From positions 1-64,000 of the forward strand of contig SUZL01000003.1 in NCBI GenBank assembly GCA_015059925.1: a stretch of 64,000 bases of DNA, given 5' to 3'. The first letter of the stretch is position 1; every line of letters starts with the position of its first letter. Below, one piece after another: positions 18,602 to 27,238 of the stretch. The position numbers and the translations under genes are program-made. The notes under the pieces are model-generated. The model saw nothing but the letters and a program-made list of their open reading frames with translations. It had not been told where the DNA came from and did no database searches. Origin of the DNA: Rikenellaceae bacterium (GTDB taxonomy: Bacteria > Bacteroidota > Bacteroidia > Bacteroidales > Rikenellaceae).

Positions 18602-19659
18602 GATATTTAACAACCATACTGATTACCCTTGCGGCCATCACCCTTACGGGGTGTATGGAGTGGGATTACGGCCGAGAGGAGTCATTCTCCAACTCGGCCA
18701 ATGGTCTTTTTATTACCAACGAGGGCAACTTCCAGTATGGCAATGCCTCGCTCTCGTTCTATGATCCCGCCACGCGCAAGGTCGAGAACGAGGTTTTCTA
18801 CCGCTCGAATGCGATGAAGCTGGGCGATGTGGCGCAGTCGATGGTCATCCGCAACGGCATAGGGTGGGTTGTCGTGAATAACTCGCACGTCGTCTTTGCT
18901 ATCGACATCGACACCTACAAGGAGGTGGGCCGTATCACAGGCCTCACCTCGCCCCGATACATCCACTTTGTCAGCGACGAGAAGGCCTACATCACGCAGC
19001 TCTGGGACAATCGCATCTTCATCATCAACCCCCGCACCTATCAGATTACGGGCCACATCGAGTGCCCCTCGATGGAGATGGAGAGCGGCTCTACGGAGCA
19101 GATGGTGCAGTGGGGCCGCTACCTCTATGTGAGCTGCTGGTCCTACCAGAACCGCATCCTTAAGATCGACACCACCACCGACCAGATTGTCGATGAGCTG
19201 GAGGTCGGCATCCAGCCTTCGTCGCTGGTTCTCGACCGCAACGGCAAGCTCTGGACGCTGACCGACGGCGGCAAGGTAGGCACACCCTACGGCCACGAGG
19301 CCCCCACGCTCTGCCGCATCGATGCCGAGACCTTCACGCTCGAGTGCCGTCTGCGCTTCGCCGAGGACGATGAACCATCGGAGTTGCAGCTTAGCGGCGC
19401 GGGCGACAGGCTCTATTGGCTCAACGAGGATGTCTGGTCGATGTCTGTCGATAGCAATCGCCTGCCCGTACGACCACTTATCGAGCAGCGCGAGACACTC
19501 TATTATGGCCTTACGGTCGATCCCGCCTCGGGCGATGTGTATGTGGCCGATGCCATTGATTATCAGCAGCAAGGCAAGATCTACCGCTACTCGGCCTCGG
19601 GCGAGGAGATCGACGAATTTTATGTGGGTATAATCCCCGGAGCTTTTTGTTGGAAATAG
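18598..19659 (+). CDS. BtuG-like surface vitamin B12-binding beta-propeller lipoprotein
   Basis: The 353-residue product has a lipoprotein signal (lipobox LTGC, Cys19). The rest is a seven-bladed YncE/DUF5074-type propeller: repeated blades such as NGLFITNEGNFQYGNASLSF, VVVNNSHVVFAIDIDT and YLYVSCWSYQNRILKIDTTT. In Bacteroides, BtuG is such a propeller, binds B12 very tightly at the surface and caps the BtuB receptor. The TonB receptor begins three bases after this stop, so the BtuG-BtuB pair is arranged as expected. Confidence 0.85.
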   Translation: MRYLTTILITLAAITLTGCMEWDYGREESFSNSANGLFITNEGNFQYGNASLSFYDPATRKVENEVFYRSNAMKLGDVAQSMVIRNGIGWVVVNNSHVVFAIDIDTYKEVGRITGLTSPRYIHFVSDEKAYITQLWDNRIFIINPRTYQITGHIECPSMEMESGSTEQMVQWGRYLYVSCWSYQNRILKIDTTTDQIVDELEVGIQPSSLVLDRNGKLWTLTDGGKVGTPYGHEAPTLCRIDAETFTLECRLRFAEDDEPSELQLSGAGDRLYWLNEDVWSMSVDSNRLPVRPLIEQRETLYYGLTVDPASGDVYVADAIDYQQQGKIYRYSASGEEIDEFYVGIIPGAFCWK

Positions 19660-19661
19660 AT

Positions 19662-21704
19662 ATGAACAGTCGTGCGCGAAACTTTCTTCTGCTTGTTGCG
19701 ATGCTGCTCCCGCTCTTTGCGTGGGGGCAGAGTGAGCCGCCGCGCACCATCCCCATCCGCGAGGTTACGGTCTATGGCCGCCGCCCGATGAAGGATATAG
19801 GCACCGTGCAGACCCGTATGGACTCCTCGGTGCTGAAGGAGAACGTCTCGCTCTCGATTGCCGACGTGCTGACGTTCAACTCCTCGCTCTTTGTCAAGAA
19901 CTACGGCCGCGCAACGCTCTCAACAGTCTCGTTCCGAGGCACTTCGCCGTCGCATACGCAGGTGGTGTGGAACGGTATGCGCATCAATAACCCGATGATG
20001 GGAATGACCGACTTCTCGATGATCCCCTCCTATTTTATCGATGATGCCTCGCTGCTGCACGGCACATCGTCGGTCAGCGACGTGGGTGGCGGATTGGGAG
20101 GCTCGGTGCGCCTCTCCACCAAGCCCGCCTCGGCCGAGGGTTTTGGGCTTCAGTATGTTCAGGGCGTGGGCTCGTTCCAGACCTTCGATGAGTTCCTGCG
20201 CCTGACCTACGGCAACGACCATTGGCAACTCTCGACGCGCGCCGTCTACTCCTCTTCGCCCAACGAGTATAAGTACCGCAACCACGACAAGAAGGAGAAT
20301 ATCTACGACACCGACCACAACATCATCGGCCAATACTACCCCACGGAGCGCAACCGCAGCGGCTCGTTCAAGGATCTGCACATCCTGCAGGAGGCTTACT
20401 ATAATACGGGGCGTGGCGACCGCTTCGGCCTGAATGCGTGGTACATCAACTCCAACCGCGAGTTGCAGATGCTCACTACCGATTACAGCGACGCAACCGA
20501 GATGGATAACCGCCAGCGCGAGCACACCTTCCGAGGCGTACTCTCGTGGGATCATCTGCGCAGCCGCTGGAAGATAGCGGCCAAGGCGGGTTACATCAAC
20601 ACTTGGATGGCCTACGACTATAAGCGCGACCCGGGCAACGGCATAATGACCACGATGACCCGCTCGCGCAGCTACGTCAATACCCTCTACGGCCAAGCCG
20701 ATGGCGAACTCTACGCCGGCAGGTGGCTCTTCACGGCATCGGTCTCGGCGCACCAGCACTTCGTTCGCAGCGAGGATAAGAATATCATCCTGCAGCAGGG
20801 CGACCGCGCCGTTGTGGGCTACGACAAGGGACGCATCGAACTCTCTACGTCGCTCTCGGCCAAGTGGCGACCTTCGGATCGCATCGGCTTCTCGGCCGTT
20901 CTGCGCGAGGAGCTCTATGGCCGCGACTGGACTCCGCTGATTCCCGCCCTCTTCTTCGATGGCGTTATCTCGGAGCGTGGCAACATCATCGCCAAGGCCT
21001 CCTTCTCGCGTAACTTCCGCTATCCGTCGCTCAACGACCTCTACTTCCTGCCGGGCGGTAATCCCGACCTTAGGCGCGAGAGCGGCTGGACCTACGATGC
21101 GGGAGTGCAGTTTGCCGTTGGCCGCGACGGGGCCTACTCGCTCTCGGGCTCGGCAACGTGGTTTGACTCCTATGTCAAGGATTGGATTATGTGGCTACCC
21201 ACGACCAAGGGCTTCTTCTCGCCTCGCAACGTGAAGGATGTCCACTCGTATGGCGTTGAACTGAAGGCCGACTTCGCTGCGGCCCTTACTGAAGAGTGGC
21301 ATCTGGGCGCAGGCGGGACATTCTCGTGGACTCCCTCGATCAACGAGGGCGAGCCGATGTCGGCAGCCGATCAGTCGGTGGGCAAGCAGCTCCCCTACAC
21401 GCCCGAGATCTCGGCCTCGCTGACGGGCGAGCTGTCGTGGCGAACGTGGTCGCTGCTGTATAAGTGGAGCCATTACAGCGAGCGCTACACAATGTCGAGC
21501 AACGACCTCTCGCTCTCGGGCAACCTGCCGCCCTACTATATGAGCAACATCACCCTCTCGAAGCAGATCTCGCTTCGCTGGGCCGACCTCTCGCTCAAGG
21601 GCTCGGTCAATAACCTCTTCGACGAGGAGTATCTCTCCGTACTCTCGCGCCCAATGCCCGGCATAAATTACGAAATTTTCATTGGAATCACCCCCAAATG
21701 GTAG
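19662..21704 (+). CDS. btuB: TonB-dependent outer-membrane receptor, BtuB-like
   Basis: The 680-residue product has a signal peptide (ends FAWG), a TonB-box-like segment IREVTVYGRRP, a plug domain (ENVSLSIADVLTFNSSLFVKN, RGTSPSHTQVVWNGMRIN) and a 22-strand barrel ending in an aromatic residue (IGITPKW). It lacks the SusC-type N-terminal extension and has no SusD partner. The upstream cobalamin riboswitch and BtuG-like gene point to cobalamin/corrinoid import. ATG 19662 is chosen over an upstream in-frame TTG. Confidence 0.88.
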   Translation: MNSRARNFLLLVAMLLPLFAWGQSEPPRTIPIREVTVYGRRPMKDIGTVQTRMDSSVLKENVSLSIADVLTFNSSLFVKNYGRATLSTVSFRGTSPSHTQVVWNGMRINNPMMGMTDFSMIPSYFIDDASLLHGTSSVSDVGGGLGGSVRLSTKPASAEGFGLQYVQGVGSFQTFDEFLRLTYGNDHWQLSTRAVYSSSPNEYKYRNHDKKENIYDTDHNIIGQYYPTERNRSGSFKDLHILQEAYYNTGRGDRFGLNAWYINSNRELQMLTTDYSDATEMDNRQREHTFRGVLSWDHLRSRWKIAAKAGYINTWMAYDYKRDPGNGIMTTMTRSRSYVNTLYGQADGELYAGRWLFTASVSAHQHFVRSEDKNIILQQGDRAVVGYDKGRIELSTSLSAKWRPSDRIGFSAVLREELYGRDWTPLIPALFFDGVISERGNIIAKASFSRNFRYPSLNDLYFLPGGNPDLRRESGWTYDAGVQFAVGRDGAYSLSGSATWFDSYVKDWIMWLPTTKGFFSPRNVKDVHSYGVELKADFAAALTEEWHLGAGGTFSWTPSINEGEPMSAADQSVGKQLPYTPEISASLTGELSWRTWSLLYKWSHYSERYTMSSNDLSLSGNLPPYYMSNITLSKQISLRWADLSLKGSVNNLFDEEYLSVLSRPMPGINYEIFIGITPKW

Positions 21705-21713
21705 GAGAAATTG

Positions 21714-21828
21714 CCTAACAAGGCTCTTTTGGCGTCTGGCTTGTCCTCGAAATCCTCATTTGCGCCCAGCAAACTGCGGTTTCTCGGTCGGCGACCAGCC
21801 TCAAAATAGCTCTTGTTATACAATTTCT
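21714..21828. repeat. Dispersed palindromic repeat, copy B (with loop insertion)
   Basis: The arms AAATTGCCTAACAAGGCTCT and AGCTCTTGTTATACAATT match copy C at 53939-54000 read in reverse, but about 50 extra bases lie in the loop. It sits between the converging btuB and thioesterase genes. Confidence 0.7.
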
Positions 21829-21830
21829 AT

Positions 21831-21866
21831 AAAAAAAAGAGTGTCCTAAAAAATAGAACACTCTCT
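21831..21866 (-). terminator. Terminator of the thioesterase operon
   Basis: On the minus strand: AGAGTGTTCT / AGGACACTCT stem followed by eight T. Confidence 0.85.
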
Positions 21867-21872
21867 GTATAT

Positions 21873-22268
21873 TTATTCTTGCGTCAGATACTCCCGCCAC
21901 GCTTCAGGCACCTCGGTGGCCTGCTTTGTCTTGGCGTCGAAGCATACCATCACCACCTCCGAGCAGCTGCACACCTCCTCGCCTCGCACGATACTCTGCC
22001 GCAGGCGGAAACTCTTGTGCCCAATCTCGACCATCTGCGTTACGACGTGCAACTCATCGCCATAATGCAGCTGTGCGAAAAAATCTGTCTTGAGCGACAC
22101 TATTATCGCGGGCACGCGCTGCAGAGCGCCTGTGAGCTGCCACAGCTGCCCGAAGAAGTCGGTCTTGCCCAGATCGAAATATGCCTGCTGCACCGTATTA
22201 TTGACGTGGCCGAACTGATCCACATCGGCAAATCGCATCTGCACAGGCGTGCGCACCGTCAGCCCCAT
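21873..22268 (-). CDS. Acyl-CoA thioesterase, 4HBT hotdog fold
   Basis: The 131-residue product has the 4-hydroxybenzoyl-CoA thioesterase signature RFADVDQFGHVNNTVQQAYFD, with the catalytic Asp and HVNN. It is the size of a single hotdog domain (YbgC/FadM-like) and would hydrolyse acyl-CoA or acyl-ACP in the cytoplasm. It is one base downstream of the sua5 stop in a three-gene minus-strand operon (rhaM-like, sua5, thioesterase). The substrate is not predictable. Confidence 0.85.
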   Translation of the reverse strand: MGLTVRTPVQMRFADVDQFGHVNNTVQQAYFDLGKTDFFGQLWQLTGALQRVPAIIVSLKTDFFAQLHYGDELHVVTQMVEIGHKSFRLRQSIVRGEEVCSCSEVVMVCFDAKTKQATEVPEAWREYLTQE

Positions 22269-22269
22269 C

Positions 22270-22836
22270 TTACTTGCGAATTATCTCCACTTCGCCTCGC
22301 TCGCCAAAGGCGATAATCGAGCTGGGCTGTCCCGTCGGCTTACCCTGAAAACGGGGATTGACAACAAAATCCACTCCGTCGATAATCTCGCGGCTCACAT
22401 CCTTCAGACCCTTCAGCGGGGTAGGCTCGCCCGAGATATTTGCCGAGGTCGAGACGATCGGCTTGCGGAACTTATATAGCAACTGCTGGCAGAAGTCGTG
22501 TCGCGGCACGCGCACGCCGAGTGTACCCGCCTCGGGGATCAGATTTGCGGCCACGCCCACGGCACCCTCAAGGATGAGCGTGAGCGGCTTTTCGGTCATC
22601 TCCATCACTTCAAAGGCTATGCCCGGCGCTTTGTTCACATACCTTACGATCATATCCGCATCGCGGCACAGCACCAGCATCGAGTGCTTATCCTCGCTGC
22701 GTTTGAGGTTGTAGATTCTTTCCACTGCCTCGGCGTTGGTGGCATCGCAACCAATGCCCCACACCGTGTCGGTCGGGTAGAGGATCAAGCCTCCCGCGCG
22801 CAGCACTTCGATGGCTGCCAAAATCTCTTTTTCCAT
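22270..22836 (-). CDS. Threonylcarbamoyl-AMP synthase, Sua5/YciO/YrdC family
   Basis: The 188-residue product has the family signature LILYPTDTVWGIGCDATN, RSEDKHSMLVLC and VSTSANISGEPTP. It makes threonylcarbamoyl-AMP from threonine, bicarbonate and ATP for the t6A37 modification of ANN-decoding tRNAs. ATG 22836 is chosen because the upstream extension to 22968 overlaps the mutarotase gene and looks out-of-frame in character. YciO-like function is the alternative. Confidence 0.9.
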   Translation of the reverse strand: MEKEILAAIEVLRAGGLILYPTDTVWGIGCDATNAEAVERIYNLKRSEDKHSMLVLCRDADMIVRYVNKAPGIAFEVMEMTEKPLTLILEGAVGVAANLIPEAGTLGVRVPRHDFCQQLLYKFRKPIVSTSANISGEPTPLKGLKDVSREIIDGVDFVVNPRFQGKPTGQPSSIIAFGERGEVEIIRK

Positions 22837-22867
22837 ATAGTAATTAATTAAGTCTGAGCAAACTGCC

Positions 22868-23191
22868 TTAGTCCATATGAAACACCTCGGGCAGGGGGAT
22901 GGTGACGGGCGAGTTGTCGGCATTGACCTCCATAATGTCGGCCATATAGTCCCACCACTTCTGCACAATCGGATTATCGCCCATATCCTGCGATGAGCCT
23001 TCGCCCTTGGTCTTCTGGCAGGCGAAGAGGATGTTGGTATCCTTGTCCCAATAGATCGAGTAGTCGTACACGCCCCCGTCGGAGAGCATCTGCTTCAGCT
23101 CGGGCCATATAGCAGCGTGTCTTTTTTCGTACTCCTTTTCGAATCCTGGCTTCAAAAACATCTTAAATGCTTCACGTTTCACGGCAATCAA
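22868..23191 (-). CDS. rhaM: L-rhamnose mutarotase family protein
   Basis: The 107-residue product has the RhaM dimeric alpha/beta-barrel signature: FKMFLKPGFEKEYEKRHAAIWPEL with the conserved His and Trp, DYSIYWDKDTNILFA, and WWDYMADIM near the end. It interconverts alpha and beta L-rhamnose. L-fucose mutarotase-like activity is possible in this family. It heads a minus-strand operon with a perfect -7 element upstream. Confidence 0.88.
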   Translation of the reverse strand: MIAVKREAFKMFLKPGFEKEYEKRHAAIWPELKQMLSDGGVYDYSIYWDKDTNILFACQKTKGEGSSQDMGDNPIVQKWWDYMADIMEVNADNSPVTIPLPEVFHMD

Positions 23192-23240
23192 TATTTATAG
23201 GTTGTTAATCGGTGTAATCCATCGATAGAGAAATTACATA

Positions 23241-23248
23241 CAAAGTTA
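23241..23248 (-). promoter_or_regulatory. -7 element TAACTTTG for rhaM-sua5-thioesterase
   Basis: A perfect TAnnTTTG on the minus strand, giving a leader of about 43 bases. Confidence 0.65.
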
Positions 23249-23392
23249 ATAAATTCTCTCGAAGATAGGATTTATTATTGGGTGGTTTTTGACGATGGGA
23301 AGAAAAATATTAAATTTGCTGCCGCAGAATGGGCATTTCGAGGATTGATATATTTTAATATAGCAAAAACAGATTTTTTAATATTTTTTTGC

Positions 23393-23400
23393 TAATTTTG
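23393..23400 (+). promoter_or_regulatory. -7 element TAATTTTG for yebC
   Basis: A perfect TAnnTTTG, 39 bases before the yebC ATG. The 23192-23438 gap is AT-rich and otherwise empty. Confidence 0.65.
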
Positions 23401-23438
23401 CAGCTAATTAGAAAAATAATAACAAAAAATAACTCACT

Positions 23439-24170
23439 ATGGGAAGAGCGTTTGAGTATCGCAAAGCAAGAAAAATGAAGCGTTGGGGCCATATGGCTCG
23501 CGTGTTTACCAAGATCGGTAAGGAGATTGAGATCGCAGTTAAGGCATCGGGTTCGGATCCTTCGTCAAATACGCGTCTGCGTATCTTGATCCAGAATGCC
23601 AAGGCCGAGAATATGCCCAAGGAGAACATCGAGCGCGCCATCAAACGTGCTACGGACAAGGACGCTGCCGACTACAAGGAGATGATCTACGAGGGTTACG
23701 GCCCTCACGGTGTTGCGTTTCTGGTTGAGACCGCTACCGACAATACGAACCGTACGGTAGCCAGCGTTCGTATGTACTTCAACAAGTGCGGCGGTACGCT
23801 CGGTAACTCGGGTAGCGTGGCATTTATGTTCGAGCACAAGTGCATCTTCAAGTTCAAGCCCACGGAGGGTGTCGATCTTGAGGAGATGGAGCTCGAGATG
23901 ATCGATCTGGGTGTTGATGAGTTCTTCGCCGAGGAGGGTGAGGTTACTGTCAGCGCTCCCTACGAGTCGTTCGGTGCTATCCAGAAGTGGATCGAGGATA
24001 TGGGCTACGAGCTGGTATCGGGTGAGGGCGTTCGCATCCCCACCGACACCAAGGAGCTTACCGCCGAGCAGCGTGCCGACGTTGAGAAGCTTCAGGAGAA
24101 GCTGGAGGAGGACGACGACGTTGTGAACGTATATCACACGATGGCCGATGCCGACGAGGATGAGGAGTAA
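23439..24170 (+). CDS. YebC/PmpR family (TACO1-like) protein
   Basis: The 243-residue product is full length for the family. It opens MGRAFEYRKARKMKRWGHMA and contains the conserved IAVKASGSDPSSNTRLRILIQNAKAENMPKENIERAIKRA in pieces. Family members act either as DNA-binding regulators or, as shown for human TACO1 and several bacterial YebC proteins, as ribosome-associated factors that relieve stalling on polyproline-type motifs. The gene is monocistronic with its own promoter and terminator. Confidence 0.93.
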   Translation: MGRAFEYRKARKMKRWGHMARVFTKIGKEIEIAVKASGSDPSSNTRLRILIQNAKAENMPKENIERAIKRATDKDAADYKEMIYEGYGPHGVAFLVETATDNTNRTVASVRMYFNKCGGTLGNSGSVAFMFEHKCIFKFKPTEGVDLEEMELEMIDLGVDEFFAEEGEVTVSAPYESFGAIQKWIEDMGYELVSGEGVRIPTDTKELTAEQRADVEKLQEKLEEDDDVVNVYHTMADADEDEE

Positions 24171-24177
24171 GGGTAGA

Positions 24178-24198
24178 TCCCTCTTGTTATACAACTCC
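24178..24198. repeat. Half-copy of the dispersed palindromic repeat
   Basis: CTCTTGTTATACAACT matches the right arm of copy B (CTCTTGTTATACAATT). It lies between the yebC stop and its terminator. Confidence 0.5.
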
Positions 24199-24206
24199 AA
24201 AAGAAA

Positions 24207-24247
24207 AGGGCTGTTGCAACATAACTTTGTTGGACAGCCCTTTTTTT
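24207..24247 (+). terminator. Terminator of yebC
   Basis: Stem AGGGCTGT / ACAGCCCT with a 19-base loop that itself pairs (TTGCAACA), followed by seven T. It overlaps the 3' end of ygiQ coming from the other strand. Confidence 0.85.
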
Positions 24248-26033
24248 ATCTTCTGCGGACTCTCTTCTGCGGAGTCGCCCTTTTCTGGTTCTCTGTTGCA
24301 GTGCCTTGCTTTCGTGTGCCACGGCGAGGCTCCTTCTCGCCGAAGAAGTATGCCTTCTGGCGACGCTTATCCTCCTGCGACCGCGCCACATATACCTTCT
24401 CGCCCGTGTAGGGATTCTCGCCCGTGTAGAACATCACCGACGATAGCGTCATCGGCGTGGGCGTGAGATCCTGCACCTGCTCCAGCTCGAAGTGCAGACG
24501 GCCCAGCACCTTCTCCGAGAGCGCCTTCATATCGGCCTCGCGACAGCCCGGGTGCGACGATATAAAATAGGGTATGAGCTGGTATCGCAACCCCTCGCGC
24601 TCGCAAATCGAGCGGAAGTTGCTGCTGAGCTGCTCGAACATCGCAAACGGCGGCTTGCGCATCAGCTCCAGAACGTGATCCTCGGTATGCTCGGGCGCTA
24701 CCTTCAGTCGGCCCGAGGTGTGATGTTTTACGACGGTCTCCAGATATGGCGTCTCGTCGAACAGGTCGTATCGTATGCCGCTGCCGATAAATGCCTTCTT
24801 CACACCCTTCACCGCGCGAATCTTCTCATACAGCGCCAGCAGCGGACGGTGGTCGTTGTCCAGATTGGGACATCGCTTCGGGTGCAGACACGACGGACGG
24901 CTACAACGTCGGCACGCCTCCTTGTTCTTGCCTCCCATACGGTACATATTGGCCGATGGCGCACCCACATCCGATAGATAACCGCGAAAATCGGGCATCC
25001 GCGTAACCTTCTCCACCTCGGCCAAGATCGACCGCTCGCTGCGCGAATTGATGAACTTGCCCTGATGTGCCGATATGGTGCAGAAGGCGCAGCCGCCGAA
25101 GCAGCCGCGATGGATGTTTATCGAGTGCTTGATCATCTCCCACGCTGGTATGTCGCCCTTGCCGCGATAGCGGGGGTGGGGTGCTCGCTCGTATGGCAGA
25201 TCGAACGAGTGGTCGAGCTCCTCGGTCGAAAGGGTGGTATTGGGTGGCGTTACGACGATATATTTGTCGCCTACCTGCTCGACGAGCGTGGTCTTTGGCT
25301 CCATCTGGTTGCTGAGCAGCTCCTCCCTGACGAAGTTCTCGCCGAAGGCGCGCTTGTTGCGCTGGCACTCCTCGAACGAGTGCAGGCGTATGGTGGTGTC
25401 GGGGTCGAGTCGCTCGACATAGCTTCTGTCGGCCACGAAAGCGACCTGATTGATCTTGCGCAGCAGCTTGGCATTGTAGCCGTTGCGCATAGCCCGCGCC
25501 ACCTGCTGGACAACCCTCTCGCCCATACCGTAAATCAGCAGGTCGGCCCCGCTCTCGACGATCATCGAGGGCCTGAGGCTGTCGCTCCAGTAGTCGTAGT
25601 GCGTCAGGCGACGCAGCGAGGCCTCAATGCCTCCCACAACGACGGGAACGTGGGGGTATAGTCGCTTGAGAATCTGCGTATAGACCGTTGCCGCGTAGTC
25701 GGGACGAAATCCCGCCTTGCCGCCGGCCGTGTAGGCGTCGTTGCTGCGCAGGCGGATGTTGGCCGTGTAGTGGTTCACCATCGAGTCCATCGCACCGGCC
25801 GAGACACCGAAGAAGAGTCGCGGCGTGCCGAGCTTCGTAAAGTCGCGCAGATCGTCCCTCCAGTTGGGCTGCGGAACGATAGCCACGCGGTAGCCCTCGG
25901 CCTCGAGCAGACGACCGATGACGGCCGCCCCGAATGCGGGGTGGTCGATGTAGGCATCGCCCGTGAAGAGGATCACATCGATGTAATCCCATCCCAGCGC
26001 GCGCACCTCCTTTATAGTTGTTGGCAAAAACAT
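24246..26033 (-). CDS. YgiQ family radical SAM protein
   Basis: The 595-residue product has the full YgiQ layout: an N-terminal cobalamin-binding-like domain, then the radical SAM core with the [4Fe-4S] motif GCFGGCAFCTIS preceded by HRG, and a DUF3362-type C-terminal region (VQDLTPTPMTLSSVMFYTGENPYTGEKVYV). The C-terminal tail is basic and low complexity (KRRQKAYFFGEKEPRRGTRK). The reaction is not known for this family. Its start region is preceded by an unusual G-rich element between two direct repeats (26042-26120). Confidence 0.92.
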   Translation of the reverse strand: MFLPTTIKEVRALGWDYIDVILFTGDAYIDHPAFGAAVIGRLLEAEGYRVAIVPQPNWRDDLRDFTKLGTPRLFFGVSAGAMDSMVNHYTANIRLRSNDAYTAGGKAGFRPDYAATVYTQILKRLYPHVPVVVGGIEASLRRLTHYDYWSDSLRPSMIVESGADLLIYGMGERVVQQVARAMRNGYNAKLLRKINQVAFVADRSYVERLDPDTTIRLHSFEECQRNKRAFGENFVREELLSNQMEPKTTLVEQVGDKYIVVTPPNTTLSTEELDHSFDLPYERAPHPRYRGKGDIPAWEMIKHSINIHRGCFGGCAFCTISAHQGKFINSRSERSILAEVEKVTRMPDFRGYLSDVGAPSANMYRMGGKNKEACRRCSRPSCLHPKRCPNLDNDHRPLLALYEKIRAVKGVKKAFIGSGIRYDLFDETPYLETVVKHHTSGRLKVAPEHTEDHVLELMRKPPFAMFEQLSSNFRSICEREGLRYQLIPYFISSHPGCREADMKALSEKVLGRLHFELEQVQDLTPTPMTLSSVMFYTGENPYTGEKVYVARSQEDKRRQKAYFFGEKEPRRGTRKQGTATENQKRATPQKRVRRR

Positions 26034-26041
26034 TTTTCTGG

Positions 26042-26120
26042 GTTTACCTTATCTACGACAAGTTTTTTTGGGGTTTTCGGGTTTTCGTGGGTTTTCGGGG
26101 GTTACCTTATCTACAACAAG
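26042..26120. repeat. Direct repeat pair flanking a G-rich (quadruplex-capable) tract
   Basis: TTACCTTATCTACGACAAG (26044-26062) and TTACCTTATCTACAACAAG (26102-26120) are 19-base repeats differing at one position. Between them the plus strand has four G-runs separated by TTTTC-type spacers (26070-26073, 26079-26081, 26089-26091, 26097-26101). The element sits between ygiQ and rluD. Confidence 0.8.
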
Positions 26121-26163
26121 ATTTTTGTTTGCAATTTAGCGCTCTGCATTGCGGCCTCGCAAA

Positions 26164-27225
26164 TTACTCTTCCTCCAGCGCCCTTGCTGCAACGTAACCG
26201 TCCCACTTGGCAATTACGGCCTTCAAATCCTCTGGCAGCTCGCTCTCGAAGCGCATCTCCTTGCCCGTAGTGGGGTGGATGAAGCCGAGTTCGCGGGCGT
26301 GCAGCGCCTGACGCGGCAGCAGCGTGAAGCAGTTTTCGATGAATTGCTTATATTTCGAGAAGGTCGTACCCTTCAGTATTCTGTCGCCTCCGTAGCGCGC
26401 ATCGTTAAAGAGCGGGTGGCCCTGCCACGAGAGATGCACTCTAATCTGGTGCGTGCGGCCCGTCTCCAGACGGCATTCTACGAGCGTAACATATCCGTAG
26501 CGTTTCAGCACGCGGTAGTGCGTAACGGCGTGCTTGCCGTCCGAGCCGTCGGCAAAGACATACATCTGCAGGCGATCCTTCGGGCTGCGACCGATATTGC
26601 CGATGATCGTACCCTCGTCCTGCTCAAGATTACCCCACACTAAAGCCACATAGCGGCGATGAATCGTGTGGTCGAAGAACTGCTTGGCAAGTCGGGCGTG
26701 CGAACGCTCGTTCTTCGCCACCACCAGCAGGCCCGATGTATCCTTGTCGATGCGGTGTACCAGTCCCGCGCGCATATCGCCCTCTTGGAACAGCGGCAGA
26801 TCCTTCAGGTGGTAGGTGAGCGCATTGACCAGCGTGCCGCTATAATTTCCGCAGCCCGGGTGGACAACCATTCCCGCCTCCTTATTGACGATTATCAGGT
26901 CGTCATCCTCGTACACCACGTTGAGCGGGATATTCTCGGGGATGATCTCCACCTCGCGTTTAGGGTAGGGCATAACCAGCGTGATGCGATCCAGAGGCTT
27001 CACCTTGTAGCTCGACTTGGCCGCCACGCCATTCACGAGGATGTTGCCGCTGTCGGCTGCCGTCTGTATGCGGTTGCGCGAGCAGTGCTCCATACGATCG
27101 ACCAGATACTTATCCAGACGCAACATCTTCTGTCCGCGATCGACCGTGATGGCGAAGTGCTCGAACATCTCGTCGGCACCCTCGCTAAGCTCTATATCCT
27201 CAATCTCCTTGTACTGCTCAGTCAT
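26164..27225 (-). CDS. RluD-like 23S rRNA pseudouridine synthase
   Basis: The 353-residue product has an N-terminal S4 RNA-binding domain (about 35-90: LDKYLVDRMEHCSRNRIQ) and the RluA-family catalytic domain with GLVHRIDKDTSGLLVVAKN, which holds the catalytic Asp, plus GRTHQIRVHL. RluD isomerises uridines in helix 69 of 23S rRNA. ATG 27225 leaves a 13-base gap to the PASTA gene, while ATG 27252 would overlap it. It is the last gene of the tgt-lptG-mqnE-PASTA-rluD run. Confidence 0.92.
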   Translation of the reverse strand: MTEQYKEIEDIELSEGADEMFEHFAITVDRGQKMLRLDKYLVDRMEHCSRNRIQTAADSGNILVNGVAAKSSYKVKPLDRITLVMPYPKREVEIIPENIPLNVVYEDDDLIIVNKEAGMVVHPGCGNYSGTLVNALTYHLKDLPLFQEGDMRAGLVHRIDKDTSGLLVVAKNERSHARLAKQFFDHTIHRRYVALVWGNLEQDEGTIIGNIGRSPKDRLQMYVFADGSDGKHAVTHYRVLKRYGYVTLVECRLETGRTHQIRVHLSWQGHPLFNDARYGGDRILKGTTFSKYKQFIENCFTLLPRQALHARELGFIHPTTGKEMRFESELPEDLKAVIAKWDGYVAARALEEE

Positions 27226-27238
27226 CTTCGTCGTTTGG

